Shown here: in pieces, positions 6,952-14,556 of the stretch
Layout of the letters: each line of letters starts with the position of its first letter
Position numbering within the stretch: the stretch's first letter is position 1
Source: Planctomycetaceae bacterium UBA2972
GTDB lineage: Bacteria; Planctomycetota; Planctomycetia; Pirellulales; Pirellulaceae
DNA length: 19,854 nt
Reading direction: 5' to 3'
Assembly: GCA_002348315.1 (NCBI GenBank)
Contig: DEAW01000096.1
Span: forward strand, 1 to 19,854
Program-made: the position numbers and the translations under genes
Notes under the pieces: generated by a model
The model's database searches: none
What the model saw: only the letters and a program-made list of their open reading frames with translations
What the model was told of the DNA's origin: nothing

Positions 6952-8055
6952 ATGAAAATCGAAGCCATACGAGTTTATCAAGTCGACCTGCCTCTTCATG
7001 AATCCACCTATAAGTGGTCGGGAGGAAAATCGGTCGATGTGTTTGATAGTAATGTCATTGAAGTGATCACTGACACAGGTCTGGCTGGCTATGGGGAATG
7101 CTGTCCACTTGGACCGTTCTATCTGCCTGCCTACGCCGAAGGTGTACGTAGCGGAATCCGCGAACTTGGTCCTCACCTGATCGGGCAGGATCCACTTAAA
7201 CTGGGGCCTCTCAACCGGATGATGGATCGTGCTCTCAAAGGCCACCCCTACGTAAAGTCTCCAATCGATATTGCCTGTTGGGATATTAAAGGGCAGGTTG
7301 CCGGCTTACCCATCTGCGAACTATTGGGCGGACGCTACGGTGATGACTTTGTGTTGTACCGAGCGATTTCTCAACAGGAGCCTGAGGCGATGGCTGATAA
7401 TGTTCAGGGTTACCGCGATGAAGGCTATCGACGATTCCAACTTAAAGTCGGAGGCGACCCGGATGTTGATATTCAGCGAATTCATAAAGTAGCCGAAAGT
7501 CTTGAAACAGGTGACAAACTAGTGGCTGACGCAAACACAGGATGGCTAATGCATGAAGCCGCTCGCGTGGTACGTGGCGTGGCAGACGTCGATGTGTATA
7601 TAGAGCAACCCTGTTTTAGCTATGAAGAATGTCTTTCGATACGTCGCCGTACCAACCACCCGTTTGTGATGGATGAGTGCATAGATTCGCTCGACGTGCT
7701 CATGAAAGGCTATGCCGATCAGGCCATGGATGTCGTGAATATCAAAATCAGTAAATTCGGTGGACTCACCAAGGCACATCAAGCGCGTGAATTGTGCGCG
7801 TCAATCGGTGTTGCCATGACCATCGAAGATAGCTGGGGTGGCGATATCACCACCGCTGCTATCGCCCACCTGGCTCACAGCACGCCGACCGATTTGCTTT
7901 TCACCTCGACAGACTTTAATAGCTATGGACCAGTTAGCATTGCCGAAAACGCTCCGCAGCGAGTTAACGGAAGGATGAACGCATCAACCGAACCCGGTAT
8001 GGGATGTTCTCCGCGCATGGATGTACTCGGCGAACCTGTTTTGGAAATCAGATAA
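6952..8055 (+). CDS. Enolase-superfamily MR/MLE enzyme
   Basis: A 367-residue protein of the mandelate racemase/muconate lactonizing class. Residues 1-125 form the capping domain, the rest the catalytic barrel. Visible residues are K165 (FQLKVGG) and K265 (NIKISKFGG) as opposed acid/base lysines, and D193 (ADANTGW), E219 (YIEQP) and D241 (VMDE) as magnesium ligands. Paired lysines support 1,1-proton transfer (racemisation or epimerisation) or a dehydration starting with proton abstraction. EDSWGGDI near 292-299 and the overall style resemble 4-hydroxyproline-betaine 2-epimerase and cis-3-hydroxy-L-proline dehydratase. Its neighbours, a proline-racemase-family gene four bases downstream and then a D-amino-acid dehydrogenase, favour a hydroxyproline-type substrate. 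No ribosome-binding site is seen before the ATG, so translation is probably coupled to the gene six bases upstream. Superfamily certain; exact reaction inferred. Confidence 0.88.
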   Translation: MKIEAIRVYQVDLPLHESTYKWSGGKSVDVFDSNVIEVITDTGLAGYGECCPLGPFYLPAYAEGVRSGIRELGPHLIGQDPLKLGPLNRMMDRALKGHPYVKSPIDIACWDIKGQVAGLPICELLGGRYGDDFVLYRAISQQEPEAMADNVQGYRDEGYRRFQLKVGGDPDVDIQRIHKVAESLETGDKLVADANTGWLMHEAARVVRGVADVDVYIEQPCFSYEECLSIRRRTNHPFVMDECIDSLDVLMKGYADQAMDVVNIKISKFGGLTKAHQARELCASIGVAMTIEDSWGGDITTAAIAHLAHSTPTDLLFTSTDFNSYGPVSIAENAPQRVNGRMNASTEPGMGCSPRMDVLGEPVLEIR

Positions 8056-8059
8056 TCTC

Positions 8060-9013
8060 ATGGGCGACCCAATCCGAGTTATTGACTCCCACACCGGCGG
8101 CGAACCAACTCGTATCGTGATCTCAGGCGGACCACCACTCGGGAACGGAACTGTGCTGGAGAAAATGGAGCGATTCAATCGTGAGTATGACGATTTTCGC
8201 AGCGCAGTTGTGAATGAACCCCGGGGCTGGGATGCGATGGTCGGAGCACTATTGGTTCCTTCGGAACATCCCGAATGTGAGCACGGTATTATTTTCTTCA
8301 ATAATGTCGGGTCACTTTGGATGTGTGGACACGGCACGATCGGTTTGGGAGTGACGCTTAAGCATCTGGGATGGGCTGAACCGGGAAGGCATAAAGTAGA
8401 ATCGCCTGTCGGTGTCATCGAATTTGAACTATTGGACGATCACACCGTGGAACTTACCAACGTCCCAAGCTACCGTTATCGTAAGTCGGTTGAAATTGAA
8501 GTTCCGGGTTACGGATCGGCTTCCGGAGATATAGCCTGGGGTGGCAATTGGTTTTTTTTAATGGGAGACCACGGACAGGAACTCAGCTATGAAAACGTCG
8601 CCGCATTAACACGCTACTGCACAGCCGTTAGCGATACGCTGAAGGAGCGGGGGATTGTGGGAGAAGACGGTAAGGAGATCGACCACATCGAGTTGTTTGC
8701 ACCTTCGGAGAATCCCGCAGCTGATTCGCGTAATTTTGTCCTCTGCCCCGGGCTGCAATATGACCGCTCACCCTGTGGAACGGGTACGAGTGCCAAGATT
8801 GCCTGCTTATTGGCAGACGGTGTGATCGAGCCGGGTGAGCGATGGAAACAGGAAAGTATTGTGGGAAGCGTCTTCGAGGGTTCAGCCGTATGGGTGGAAG
8901 ATCATACTCGTTGTATTCCGACCATCCGCGGAACGGCCTACATTACAGCGGATGCTCAACTCATTCTGCAGCAGAATGACCGTTTGCGATTTGGAATTGG
9001 GAAGTCGACTTGA
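8060..9013 (+). CDS. 4-hydroxyproline 2-epimerase (proline racemase family)
   Basis: A 317-residue cytosolic enzyme of the proline racemase family. The ATG at 8060 is used rather than an in-frame ATG at 8021 inside the preceding gene, because the family N-terminus (IRVIDSHTGGEPTRIV) starts right after it. Both catalytic cysteines are present: C89 in LWMCGHGTIG and C239 in DRSPCGTGTSA, with D235 beside it. Two cysteines point to an epimerase or racemase; in trans-3-hydroxyproline dehydratases the first is Ser or Thr. The predicted reaction is trans-4-hydroxy-L-proline to cis-4-hydroxy-D-proline, the first step of bacterial hydroxyproline breakdown, feeding the FAD dehydrogenase next door. Length is normal for the family. 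The stop overlaps the start of the next gene by four bases (TTGA), so the two are translationally coupled. A proline racemase proper cannot be excluded. Confidence 0.85.
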   Translation: MGDPIRVIDSHTGGEPTRIVISGGPPLGNGTVLEKMERFNREYDDFRSAVVNEPRGWDAMVGALLVPSEHPECEHGIIFFNNVGSLWMCGHGTIGLGVTLKHLGWAEPGRHKVESPVGVIEFELLDDHTVELTNVPSYRYRKSVEIEVPGYGSASGDIAWGGNWFFLMGDHGQELSYENVAALTRYCTAVSDTLKERGIVGEDGKEIDHIELFAPSENPAADSRNFVLCPGLQYDRSPCGTGTSAKIACLLADGVIEPGERWKQESIVGSVFEGSAVWVEDHTRCIPTIRGTAYITADAQLILQQNDRLRFGIGKST

Positions 9014-10260
9014 ATACCAACCAATCACGAATTGTAGTTATCGGCGGAGGCGTCATTGGTGCTTCGAGTGCCTACTTCTTAAGGGAAGCAGGTTTCCGAG
9101 TCACGCTGATTGAAAAAGCGACCTTTGGCAGCGGCTGCTCTCATGGAAATTGTGGTCTGATTTGCCCCAGCGATGCCTTGCCATTGGCCAGTCCGGGCGC
9201 TATTGGTAAAACGCTCAAGACGCTTTTTAAACGCCACAATCCACTCTATATTAAACCTCGAGTCAGTATGCGGCTGTGGTTTTGGCTCGCCAAGTTCGCG
9301 TTGCGGTGCAATCAGCGACACATGTTACAAGCAGCTTCGGCCCGGATGCCACTGCTGGAATCATCGCTTCATCTATACCAGAAAATACTGGAAGCTGAGC
9401 AGATGGAGTGTGAGTGGCAAAAAAATGGTCTCTTGTATGTTTATAAAGATGCAGACGCCATGGAAGGATATGCAGCGACAGACCAGTTTTTGACAGAGCA
9501 CTTCTCATTGGCAGCCGAACGCTTTGATGCCTGCGGGCTTTATGAGTTAGAACCGGCCATTGCGGACGAGGTCGCCGGAGGTTGGTACTACGAAGACGAC
9601 GCTCATTTGCGTCCTGATCGTTTGATGGCCGAATGGAAGCGAGTCTTATTGGAGCAGGATGTTGAAATCCGGGAAGAGACGGAAGTGTTTAAATTCAAAC
9701 GCAAGGGTATCAAAGCGACGGGCGTGTTGACACGTGACGGGATCATCGAAGCCGACAAATTTGTTTTGGCAGTCGGAGCGATTTCTCCACAGTGGGAAAA
9801 AGAAATCGGCGCTGATATTCCGATTCAACCGGGCAAAGGATATTCACTGACATTTCCACGCCCGCAGTATTCCCCACGTATCCCAATGATCTTTCCTCAA
9901 CACCGGGTGGTGATGACTCCGATGCTTTCCGGGTATCGACTGGGATCCACTATGGAATTCTCAGGATACGACTCACGAATTAATCGACGTAGGATCAATC
10001 TCCTTAAGACCGGAGCAGAACCCTATTTGCGAGAACCCTATGGCGATCATGTCGAGGAGGAGTGGTTCGGTTGGAGGCCGATGATTTATCATGGGATTCC
10101 GATTGTTGATACAAGTCCCCGCATGGATAACGTGTTGGTAGCCACCGGGCATAATATGCTGGGGCTTTCCATGGGGCCGGCAACCGGAAAACTCGTTAGC
10201 GAATTGATTTCCGGTGAGCCAACGCACGTGCCATCCCGGCCCTATCAATTACTTCATTAA
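9010..10260 (+). CDS. FAD-dependent D-amino-acid dehydrogenase (DadA-like)
   Basis: A 416-residue DAO-superfamily flavoenzyme. The start is TTG at 9010, overlapping the previous stop; the dinucleotide-binding motif VVIGGGVIGASSAYFL begins only eight residues in, so no other start fits. The next signature, FGSGCSHGNCGLICPSDALP (about 41-60), is the DadA-type FAD segment, and the C-terminal WRPMIYHGIPIVD plus ATGHNMLGLSMGPATGKL completes the FAD site. Family members oxidise D-amino or imino acids and pass electrons to the respiratory chain or oxygen. After a hydroxyproline epimerase the expected substrate is cis-4-hydroxy-D-proline, giving 1-pyrroline-4-hydroxy-2-carboxylate. The deaminase that normally follows is not encoded in the window. 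No membrane segment is evident, so it is probably peripheral to the inner membrane. The family is certain; the substrate is inferred from context. Confidence 0.87.
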   Translation: MNTNQSRIVVIGGGVIGASSAYFLREAGFRVTLIEKATFGSGCSHGNCGLICPSDALPLASPGAIGKTLKTLFKRHNPLYIKPRVSMRLWFWLAKFALRCNQRHMLQAASARMPLLESSLHLYQKILEAEQMECEWQKNGLLYVYKDADAMEGYAATDQFLTEHFSLAAERFDACGLYELEPAIADEVAGGWYYEDDAHLRPDRLMAEWKRVLLEQDVEIREETEVFKFKRKGIKATGVLTRDGIIEADKFVLAVGAISPQWEKEIGADIPIQPGKGYSLTFPRPQYSPRIPMIFPQHRVVMTPMLSGYRLGSTMEFSGYDSRINRRRINLLKTGAEPYLREPYGDHVEEEWFGWRPMIYHGIPIVDTSPRMDNVLVATGHNMLGLSMGPATGKLVSELISGEPTHVPSRPYQLLH

Positions 10261-10284
10261 CTCCAGAAACGAGAAAACAGTCCG

Positions 10285-11412
10285 ATGTCCTTAAAGTCCA
10301 TTGCAGCGACGCCAGGAAATCAGCAGCCTCAGTTGGTCGATCCTCTTGATGCACGACAGCCTCAAGACGGTGAAGTGTTGTGTGAGACGGTGTATTTAGG
10401 AGTGTGCGGAACAGATCGAGAAATCCTACATGCCGCAACTCCACATGTGCCGGAAGGTGAATCCCAACTTGTTCTGGGACACGAATGCCTGGCACGTGTG
10501 CTTGAAGTGGGATCAGGTGTCGATTTGGTAAAACCTGGAGACCTGGTTGTTCCGGCCGTCCGCCGCCCAACGACTGGCAGTACGACCGAAGGTATAGAAG
10601 CGTTTAAGCTCAATCGGCGTCCGGATATGATGCCCTGGGGAGCTTATGTTGAACGTGGGATTGTTTGGGAACACGGGTTTTCTTTACCGCACTGGATTGA
10701 TCGTCCCGAATTTCTATATCAGGTTCCGGCAGGGATCGAAGAGATTGCGATTCTCTCGGAACCAATCTCGGTTTCCGAAAAAGCAGTGCGGGAAGCGGAG
10801 CAGGCACAGGCCGCTCGCTTAGGTACGTCGGAATGGATTGAGAACCCGCCACGTGTGTTGGTAACCGGAATGGGACCGATCGCTTTTGCTGCGGTGATCT
10901 GCTGTCGTGCTCGAGGTTGGAATGTGACCGTGTATGGACGAGATGCTGAGGATACATTTCGCGCGAATCTTGTGCGCGGATTTGATGCTCAGTATGTCAA
11001 TGCAGACACATTGAGTTTTTCTCCTGACAATGTGGAGCAGGAGGGTTATGAACTGGTTTTAGAGTGTACCGGTAATGACCGAGTGATGATGCAGGCGGCC
11101 GGGTTACTGGCAGGCTGTGGAATTATGGTTTGGCTGGGAGCCTCTCGATTACCCCAAGTACGTGAATTTGATGTGAATCAGATTATGCGGAATGCCATCC
11201 TGGGAAATCATCTCTACTTGGGAACGGTTAATAACGCTCCTCAGGATATGCAGTCAGCTATCAATCATTTGAGTAATCTATATTCGCAATATGGTGAAAC
11301 CATCGCACAGATGATCACTGAGCAAGTGGATCCGTCAGATAGCCTGTGGCACTATTCCAATCGTGAACCTCAGGGGATTAAGACGATTGTGCGTTATGCC
11401 GGATTGACTTAG
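10285..11412 (+). CDS. Glucose-dehydrogenase-like MDR without structural zinc
   Basis: A 375-residue medium-chain dehydrogenase/reductase. Catalytic-zinc ligands are visible at C41 and D44 (GVCGTDREI) and H66-E67 (LGHE), with E159 (LSEPISV) as a likely fourth. The Rossmann motif is GMGPIA at 195-200, with R219 in YGRD suggesting NADP preference. VVPAVRRP (88-95) and AYVERGIVWEHGF (120-132) are the signatures of the archaeal/bacterial glucose 1-dehydrogenase group. In that group the segment between them holds a four-cysteine structural zinc site; here it reads TTGSTTEGIEAFKLNRRPDM and has no cysteine at all. It starts 24 bases after the D-amino-acid dehydrogenase, so it is probably the last operon gene. 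It may oxidise a sugar, or an alcohol or aldehyde arising from the imino-acid pathway; the role is inference. Confidence 0.82.
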   Translation: MSLKSIAATPGNQQPQLVDPLDARQPQDGEVLCETVYLGVCGTDREILHAATPHVPEGESQLVLGHECLARVLEVGSGVDLVKPGDLVVPAVRRPTTGSTTEGIEAFKLNRRPDMMPWGAYVERGIVWEHGFSLPHWIDRPEFLYQVPAGIEEIAILSEPISVSEKAVREAEQAQAARLGTSEWIENPPRVLVTGMGPIAFAAVICCRARGWNVTVYGRDAEDTFRANLVRGFDAQYVNADTLSFSPDNVEQEGYELVLECTGNDRVMMQAAGLLAGCGIMVWLGASRLPQVREFDVNQIMRNAILGNHLYLGTVNNAPQDMQSAINHLSNLYSQYGETIAQMITEQVDPSDSLWHYSNREPQGIKTIVRYAGLT

Positions 11413-11497
11413 TGGAATCGTCTCTGCGGACAAGTTAAATTAAGCTTGGTATAGCTGACCCAAAGCCAAGTCGACGATTGTCAAAGGAAATGTGGAA

Positions 11498-12127
11498 ATG
11501 AAGATCATACGAACTATGCTGGCATCAATAATCACGCTTGGTTTGTTGCAGTCGAATGTGGCAGCCGGGGAGTTTAATCCTGTTCTGGATATCAAAGATC
11601 CCGCACCCAAGTGGGCAGCTCTGCCGGCAACCGATGGTAAGCGTTATGCCTTTGATGATTTTAAAGAGAAGGATGTTCTTGTAGTGGCCTTCACCTGCAA
11701 CAGTTGTCCTTATGCAGTGGACTATGAAGATCGTCTGATAGCGTTTTCCCGAAAAATTAAAGACTCCAAAGTGGGATTTGTCGCGATCAATGTTAATAAA
11801 GTCGAAGAAGACTTGCTGCCTGCGATGAAGCAACGTGCAAAGGAGAAGGGCTTCAATTTCCCCTACCTGTTTGATGAAACGCAGGAGATTGCTAAGAAGT
11901 ACGGAGCGGGCTACACGCCGGAATTTTTTGTGCTCAATAAAGAACGCCAGGTGATTTACATGGGAGCTATGGACGATAGTCCCGATGCAGACAAAGTCAA
12001 AGTTCGCTATGTCGACTTAGCAATTCAGGCTGCTCAGGCTGGTAAGCTACCTGCCAAACAGGAAACGATTGCGATTGGTTGTCGTATTCGCATTGAAAGA
12101 AAACGACGTACAAGAAGTGGCAGTTAG
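11498..12127 (+). CDS. Secreted redoxin / thioredoxin-like protein
   Basis: A 209-residue thioredoxin-fold protein of the AhpC/TSA-redoxin type, exported by a signal peptide (MKIIRTMLASIITLGLLQSNVAAG). ATG 11498 is preferred over a GTG at 11492 because AAGGA lies nine bases upstream. The core carries C67-N-S-C70-P in VAFTCNSCPYAVDYEDRL and a GYTPEFFVL segment with the cis-proline. The ending AIGCRIRIERKRR is typical of the planctomycete redoxin group, which is often annotated as alkyl hydroperoxide reductase/thiol-disulfide isomerase. The paired cysteines suggest a periplasmic disulfide reductase or peroxidase. It is 85 bases after the imino-acid operon, with its own ribosome-binding site, so it is likely a separate unit. 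It converges with the DUF420 gene, leaving only 14 bases between stops and no terminator visible there. Confidence 0.85.
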   Translation: MKIIRTMLASIITLGLLQSNVAAGEFNPVLDIKDPAPKWAALPATDGKRYAFDDFKEKDVLVVAFTCNSCPYAVDYEDRLIAFSRKIKDSKVGFVAINVNKVEEDLLPAMKQRAKEKGFNFPYLFDETQEIAKKYGAGYTPEFFVLNKERQVIYMGAMDDSPDADKVKVRYVDLAIQAAQAGKLPAKQETIAIGCRIRIERKRRTRSGS

Positions 12128-12141
12128 TAGCCCAATCTCGT

Positions 12142-12639
12142 TTAAACCAGCGAAGATATAAATGCCACGTAATAGAAAATCCAGCCTGTGACACTGGTCA
12201 TAAACATACCGATGGTGGCAAGCCACCCCAGTCGTTTATGAAGTTTGCTATGCGTTCCGGGAACGGGCGGCTTGGGAAATCGTTTCAAACCAAGAACGAT
12301 GACTACGATCCAGAGCAGCGGAGTAGGAATCGCAAACGTCAAGTGAATGAACAGAAATTTCATGATCGTTGATTTTACGTAGGCACTGCCATGCGTGTAC
12401 TCGATCCAGCCATTAAGACGCATGTCGACTTCAAAGGCGATTACCGCGAGTAATAGTACGATTGCGGTATTAATCTGTACTTTTTTATGAAGTGCCAGTT
12501 TGCCCTGTTTGGCGAGTCGAATGCTCCAGAACATCACAGGAACAACCAGAAACATCGCCAAAAAAACAACATCAAGCATGAAGGATGCTCGTGTTGGCAG
12601 AAATCCAGCGTTGGGTGTAATATGTGCGAGTAGTGACAT
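12142..12639 (-). CDS. DUF420 family inner-membrane protein
   Basis: A 165-residue polytopic membrane protein with four hydrophobic segments at about 18-40, 55-73, 92-118 and 137-160. Histidines H51 (LALHKKVQ), H99 (LFIHLTFAIP), H130 and H134 (GTHSKLHKRLGW), plus the closing TSVTGWIFYYVAF, match DUF420, a family related to proteins that assist cytochrome oxidase or haem-copper enzyme assembly. In many planctomycetes it sits in respiratory gene sets; here no oxidase gene is present. No ribosome-binding site precedes the ATG. Family membership looks good; the assembly role is known only for relatives and may not hold here. Confidence 0.8.
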   Translation of the reverse strand: MSLLAHITPNAGFLPTRASFMLDVVFLAMFLVVPVMFWSIRLAKQGKLALHKKVQINTAIVLLLAVIAFEVDMRLNGWIEYTHGSAYVKSTIMKFLFIHLTFAIPTPLLWIVVIVLGLKRFPKPPVPGTHSKLHKRLGWLATIGMFMTSVTGWIFYYVAFISSLV

Positions 12640-12727
12640 GGTTTATGACGGCGAATATTCTTATGAATGATGAAAGTTTAGTCATTCTGCTTGGATTCGC
12701 CTAGGCGGGTTTGGTCCGTAGCAGTTG

Positions 12728-14503
12728 TTATTGCACCAGTTCATCATCTTTAAAATCACCGGTACTCATACCGCCGTTGTCGTACCAAAATGTCCAGGTT
12801 CCTTCTTTCTGACCGTCGATGAATTCGCCGTGGGCTGTTCTGTTTCCGTCGATATCATACATCGTCCATAAACCATGCTCGTGCCCTAAATCAAAATTGC
12901 CTTCAGAAGCTAACTGACCATTGGGGTGATAAAATTCCCAGTTTCCATGGCGTAAACCCTGCTGATAGGATCCTTTGGAATCAAGAGCTCCATTGTCACG
13001 ATAGTGTTCCCACATCCCGTGAGGTTGTCCGCTCAGATAGTCCCCCAGAGCCCGGAAGTCGACGTGCGACAATAAACTAAGTCGACCCTGATTACGAAAT
13101 TCCCGAATTCCCGCGGCACCTTGAAATACGATTTCTTTTATCTCCAGCTCGCTCGCCGTCGGCAGGTCGTTGGCGGCAGGGTTGTGTTTTTGTAAATGCC
13201 GTATCGTATGTAACTGTTGATTGCCATATTGAGTTGTACCCATTTGGCGATAAAGCAGTAGCCAGCGTGAAGATTCGAATCGAATCGGATCGTTCGGTAT
13301 CTCCGGGATGTCATCAACGGTCTCACGGGTCTTGTTGCCACGCAGTAAATCGATAAATTTCCCTTCCGCGGTACGGCCTTCCAAAAGGTATCGATAACAG
13401 AGGTTGCTCGGTACGTGGAACATCGTCCAGGTTTGGTCCATACGAAGTTGATGGATAACCCAATTCACGTTGTAGTTCGCTGTCGCTATGCCGACGTGTA
13501 ATAACATCTGCCAGATTGCGAAGAACATCATAAAGCTCAATCCAATTCCGGCACCGCATTCCTCCAGTTTACGAATTGTTGTGAGCGGTTGGGAGTGATC
13601 CGCCAACGACTCGGTGTCGCTCTGATCCCCCGTTGTGTTGGATAGTCTGGAGAGTGGCTTGCATTGCCAAACCAATGCTGGAATGAATGCCAGTAATCCG
13701 GCAATACTGATAGGTGAGAAACCGAGGACTTCCATCGTCAGAAAGATACCGGCATGTAGCCCGATAAAGGAAATCACACCGACGATTCGAAATTTATCGG
13801 TTGCCAGTGGACTTAGTAACAGCACGGACGCGGCAAGTTCGAGCGCCAGCGTACTGTAGGTTAAAGCTTTGAGAACTCCGGGGAATTGAGTAAGCCAGAG
13901 TCCCAGTGGCTTGGTTAATGCCTCGTCATCCATGATCACAAATAAGGCCGTGCCATCGTGCCATTCGGGATTCCATTTGTAAATTCCGGTAAGTGTATAC
14001 ATGACGACGAATTGCAGGAGGATTCCGGCTGTGGCAAAACTGCAGAAGTCGAGTTTGATTGGCGGCTCGTCTCGTTTCCGGATGCTAAAAAACCGTCCGG
14101 AAGGAATCCAAATCAGCCAAAACAACATGGAAGCCATCAGCATATCACCGCCGGTGAGTAGTACCGGTGCGCGGGCAATCATCGAACTAAATAAGAGCCA
14201 GCATCCGAATGCCACGGCGCGAGCTCGCCAGCCAAGTAATAAGGCAATTGCTAAGAGTAGATGTATCGAAAACAGAAAGTACTGATAGACATCACTTTCA
14301 ATCAGTAAATGTAATGACCAGGTTGGCATCCCGGCATAGTATTCCTGAGAGGCGGCATAGGGAATGACTCCATCGACAGCATAAAAAAACTGAAATTGGA
14401 GCAGGCGATCAATGAGGTCCCAGATGAGGACTGTGCCCACGCCGATGCGCATCAAAGCCAGCGATCGCAGGTCGAGGCTGAAAATCCGTTTTAGCTCGCT
14501 CAT
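12728..14503 (-). CDS. HTTM membrane protein with C-terminal MORN repeats
   Basis: A 591-residue protein in two parts. Residues 1 to about 300 form an HTTM domain, the transmembrane part of vitamin K-dependent gamma-carboxylase relatives, with RSLALMRIGVGTVLIWDLIDR at the N-terminus, LTGGDMLMASMLFWLIWIPSG and YTLTGIYKWNPEWHDGTAL. About eight membrane helices are visible. A charged linker follows at about 288-310 and one more helix at about 322-340. The C-terminus (487-591) holds four 24-residue MORN-2-type repeats starting at G487, G511, G535 and G559, each of the form G-x-x-x-x-G-x-x-x-G-x-W-x-x-Y-x-x-x-G, and the start of a fifth at G582. Such repeats occur in YwqK-like antitoxin or surface proteins. 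Joining them to an HTTM domain is uncommon. No catalytic function can be claimed. Confidence 0.85.
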   Translation of the reverse strand: MSELKRIFSLDLRSLALMRIGVGTVLIWDLIDRLLQFQFFYAVDGVIPYAASQEYYAGMPTWSLHLLIESDVYQYFLFSIHLLLAIALLLGWRARAVAFGCWLLFSSMIARAPVLLTGGDMLMASMLFWLIWIPSGRFFSIRKRDEPPIKLDFCSFATAGILLQFVVMYTLTGIYKWNPEWHDGTALFVIMDDEALTKPLGLWLTQFPGVLKALTYSTLALELAASVLLLSPLATDKFRIVGVISFIGLHAGIFLTMEVLGFSPISIAGLLAFIPALVWQCKPLSRLSNTTGDQSDTESLADHSQPLTTIRKLEECGAGIGLSFMMFFAIWQMLLHVGIATANYNVNWVIHQLRMDQTWTMFHVPSNLCYRYLLEGRTAEGKFIDLLRGNKTRETVDDIPEIPNDPIRFESSRWLLLYRQMGTTQYGNQQLHTIRHLQKHNPAANDLPTASELEIKEIVFQGAAGIREFRNQGRLSLLSHVDFRALGDYLSGQPHGMWEHYRDNGALDSKGSYQQGLRHGNWEFYHPNGQLASEGNFDLGHEHGLWTMYDIDGNRTAHGEFIDGQKEGTWTFWYDNGGMSTGDFKDDELVQ

Positions 14504-14556
14504 CAGGTCAATCCATAATTCAACAGATGGATAGTGCTTGGTTCTGTGGTGCTAGG

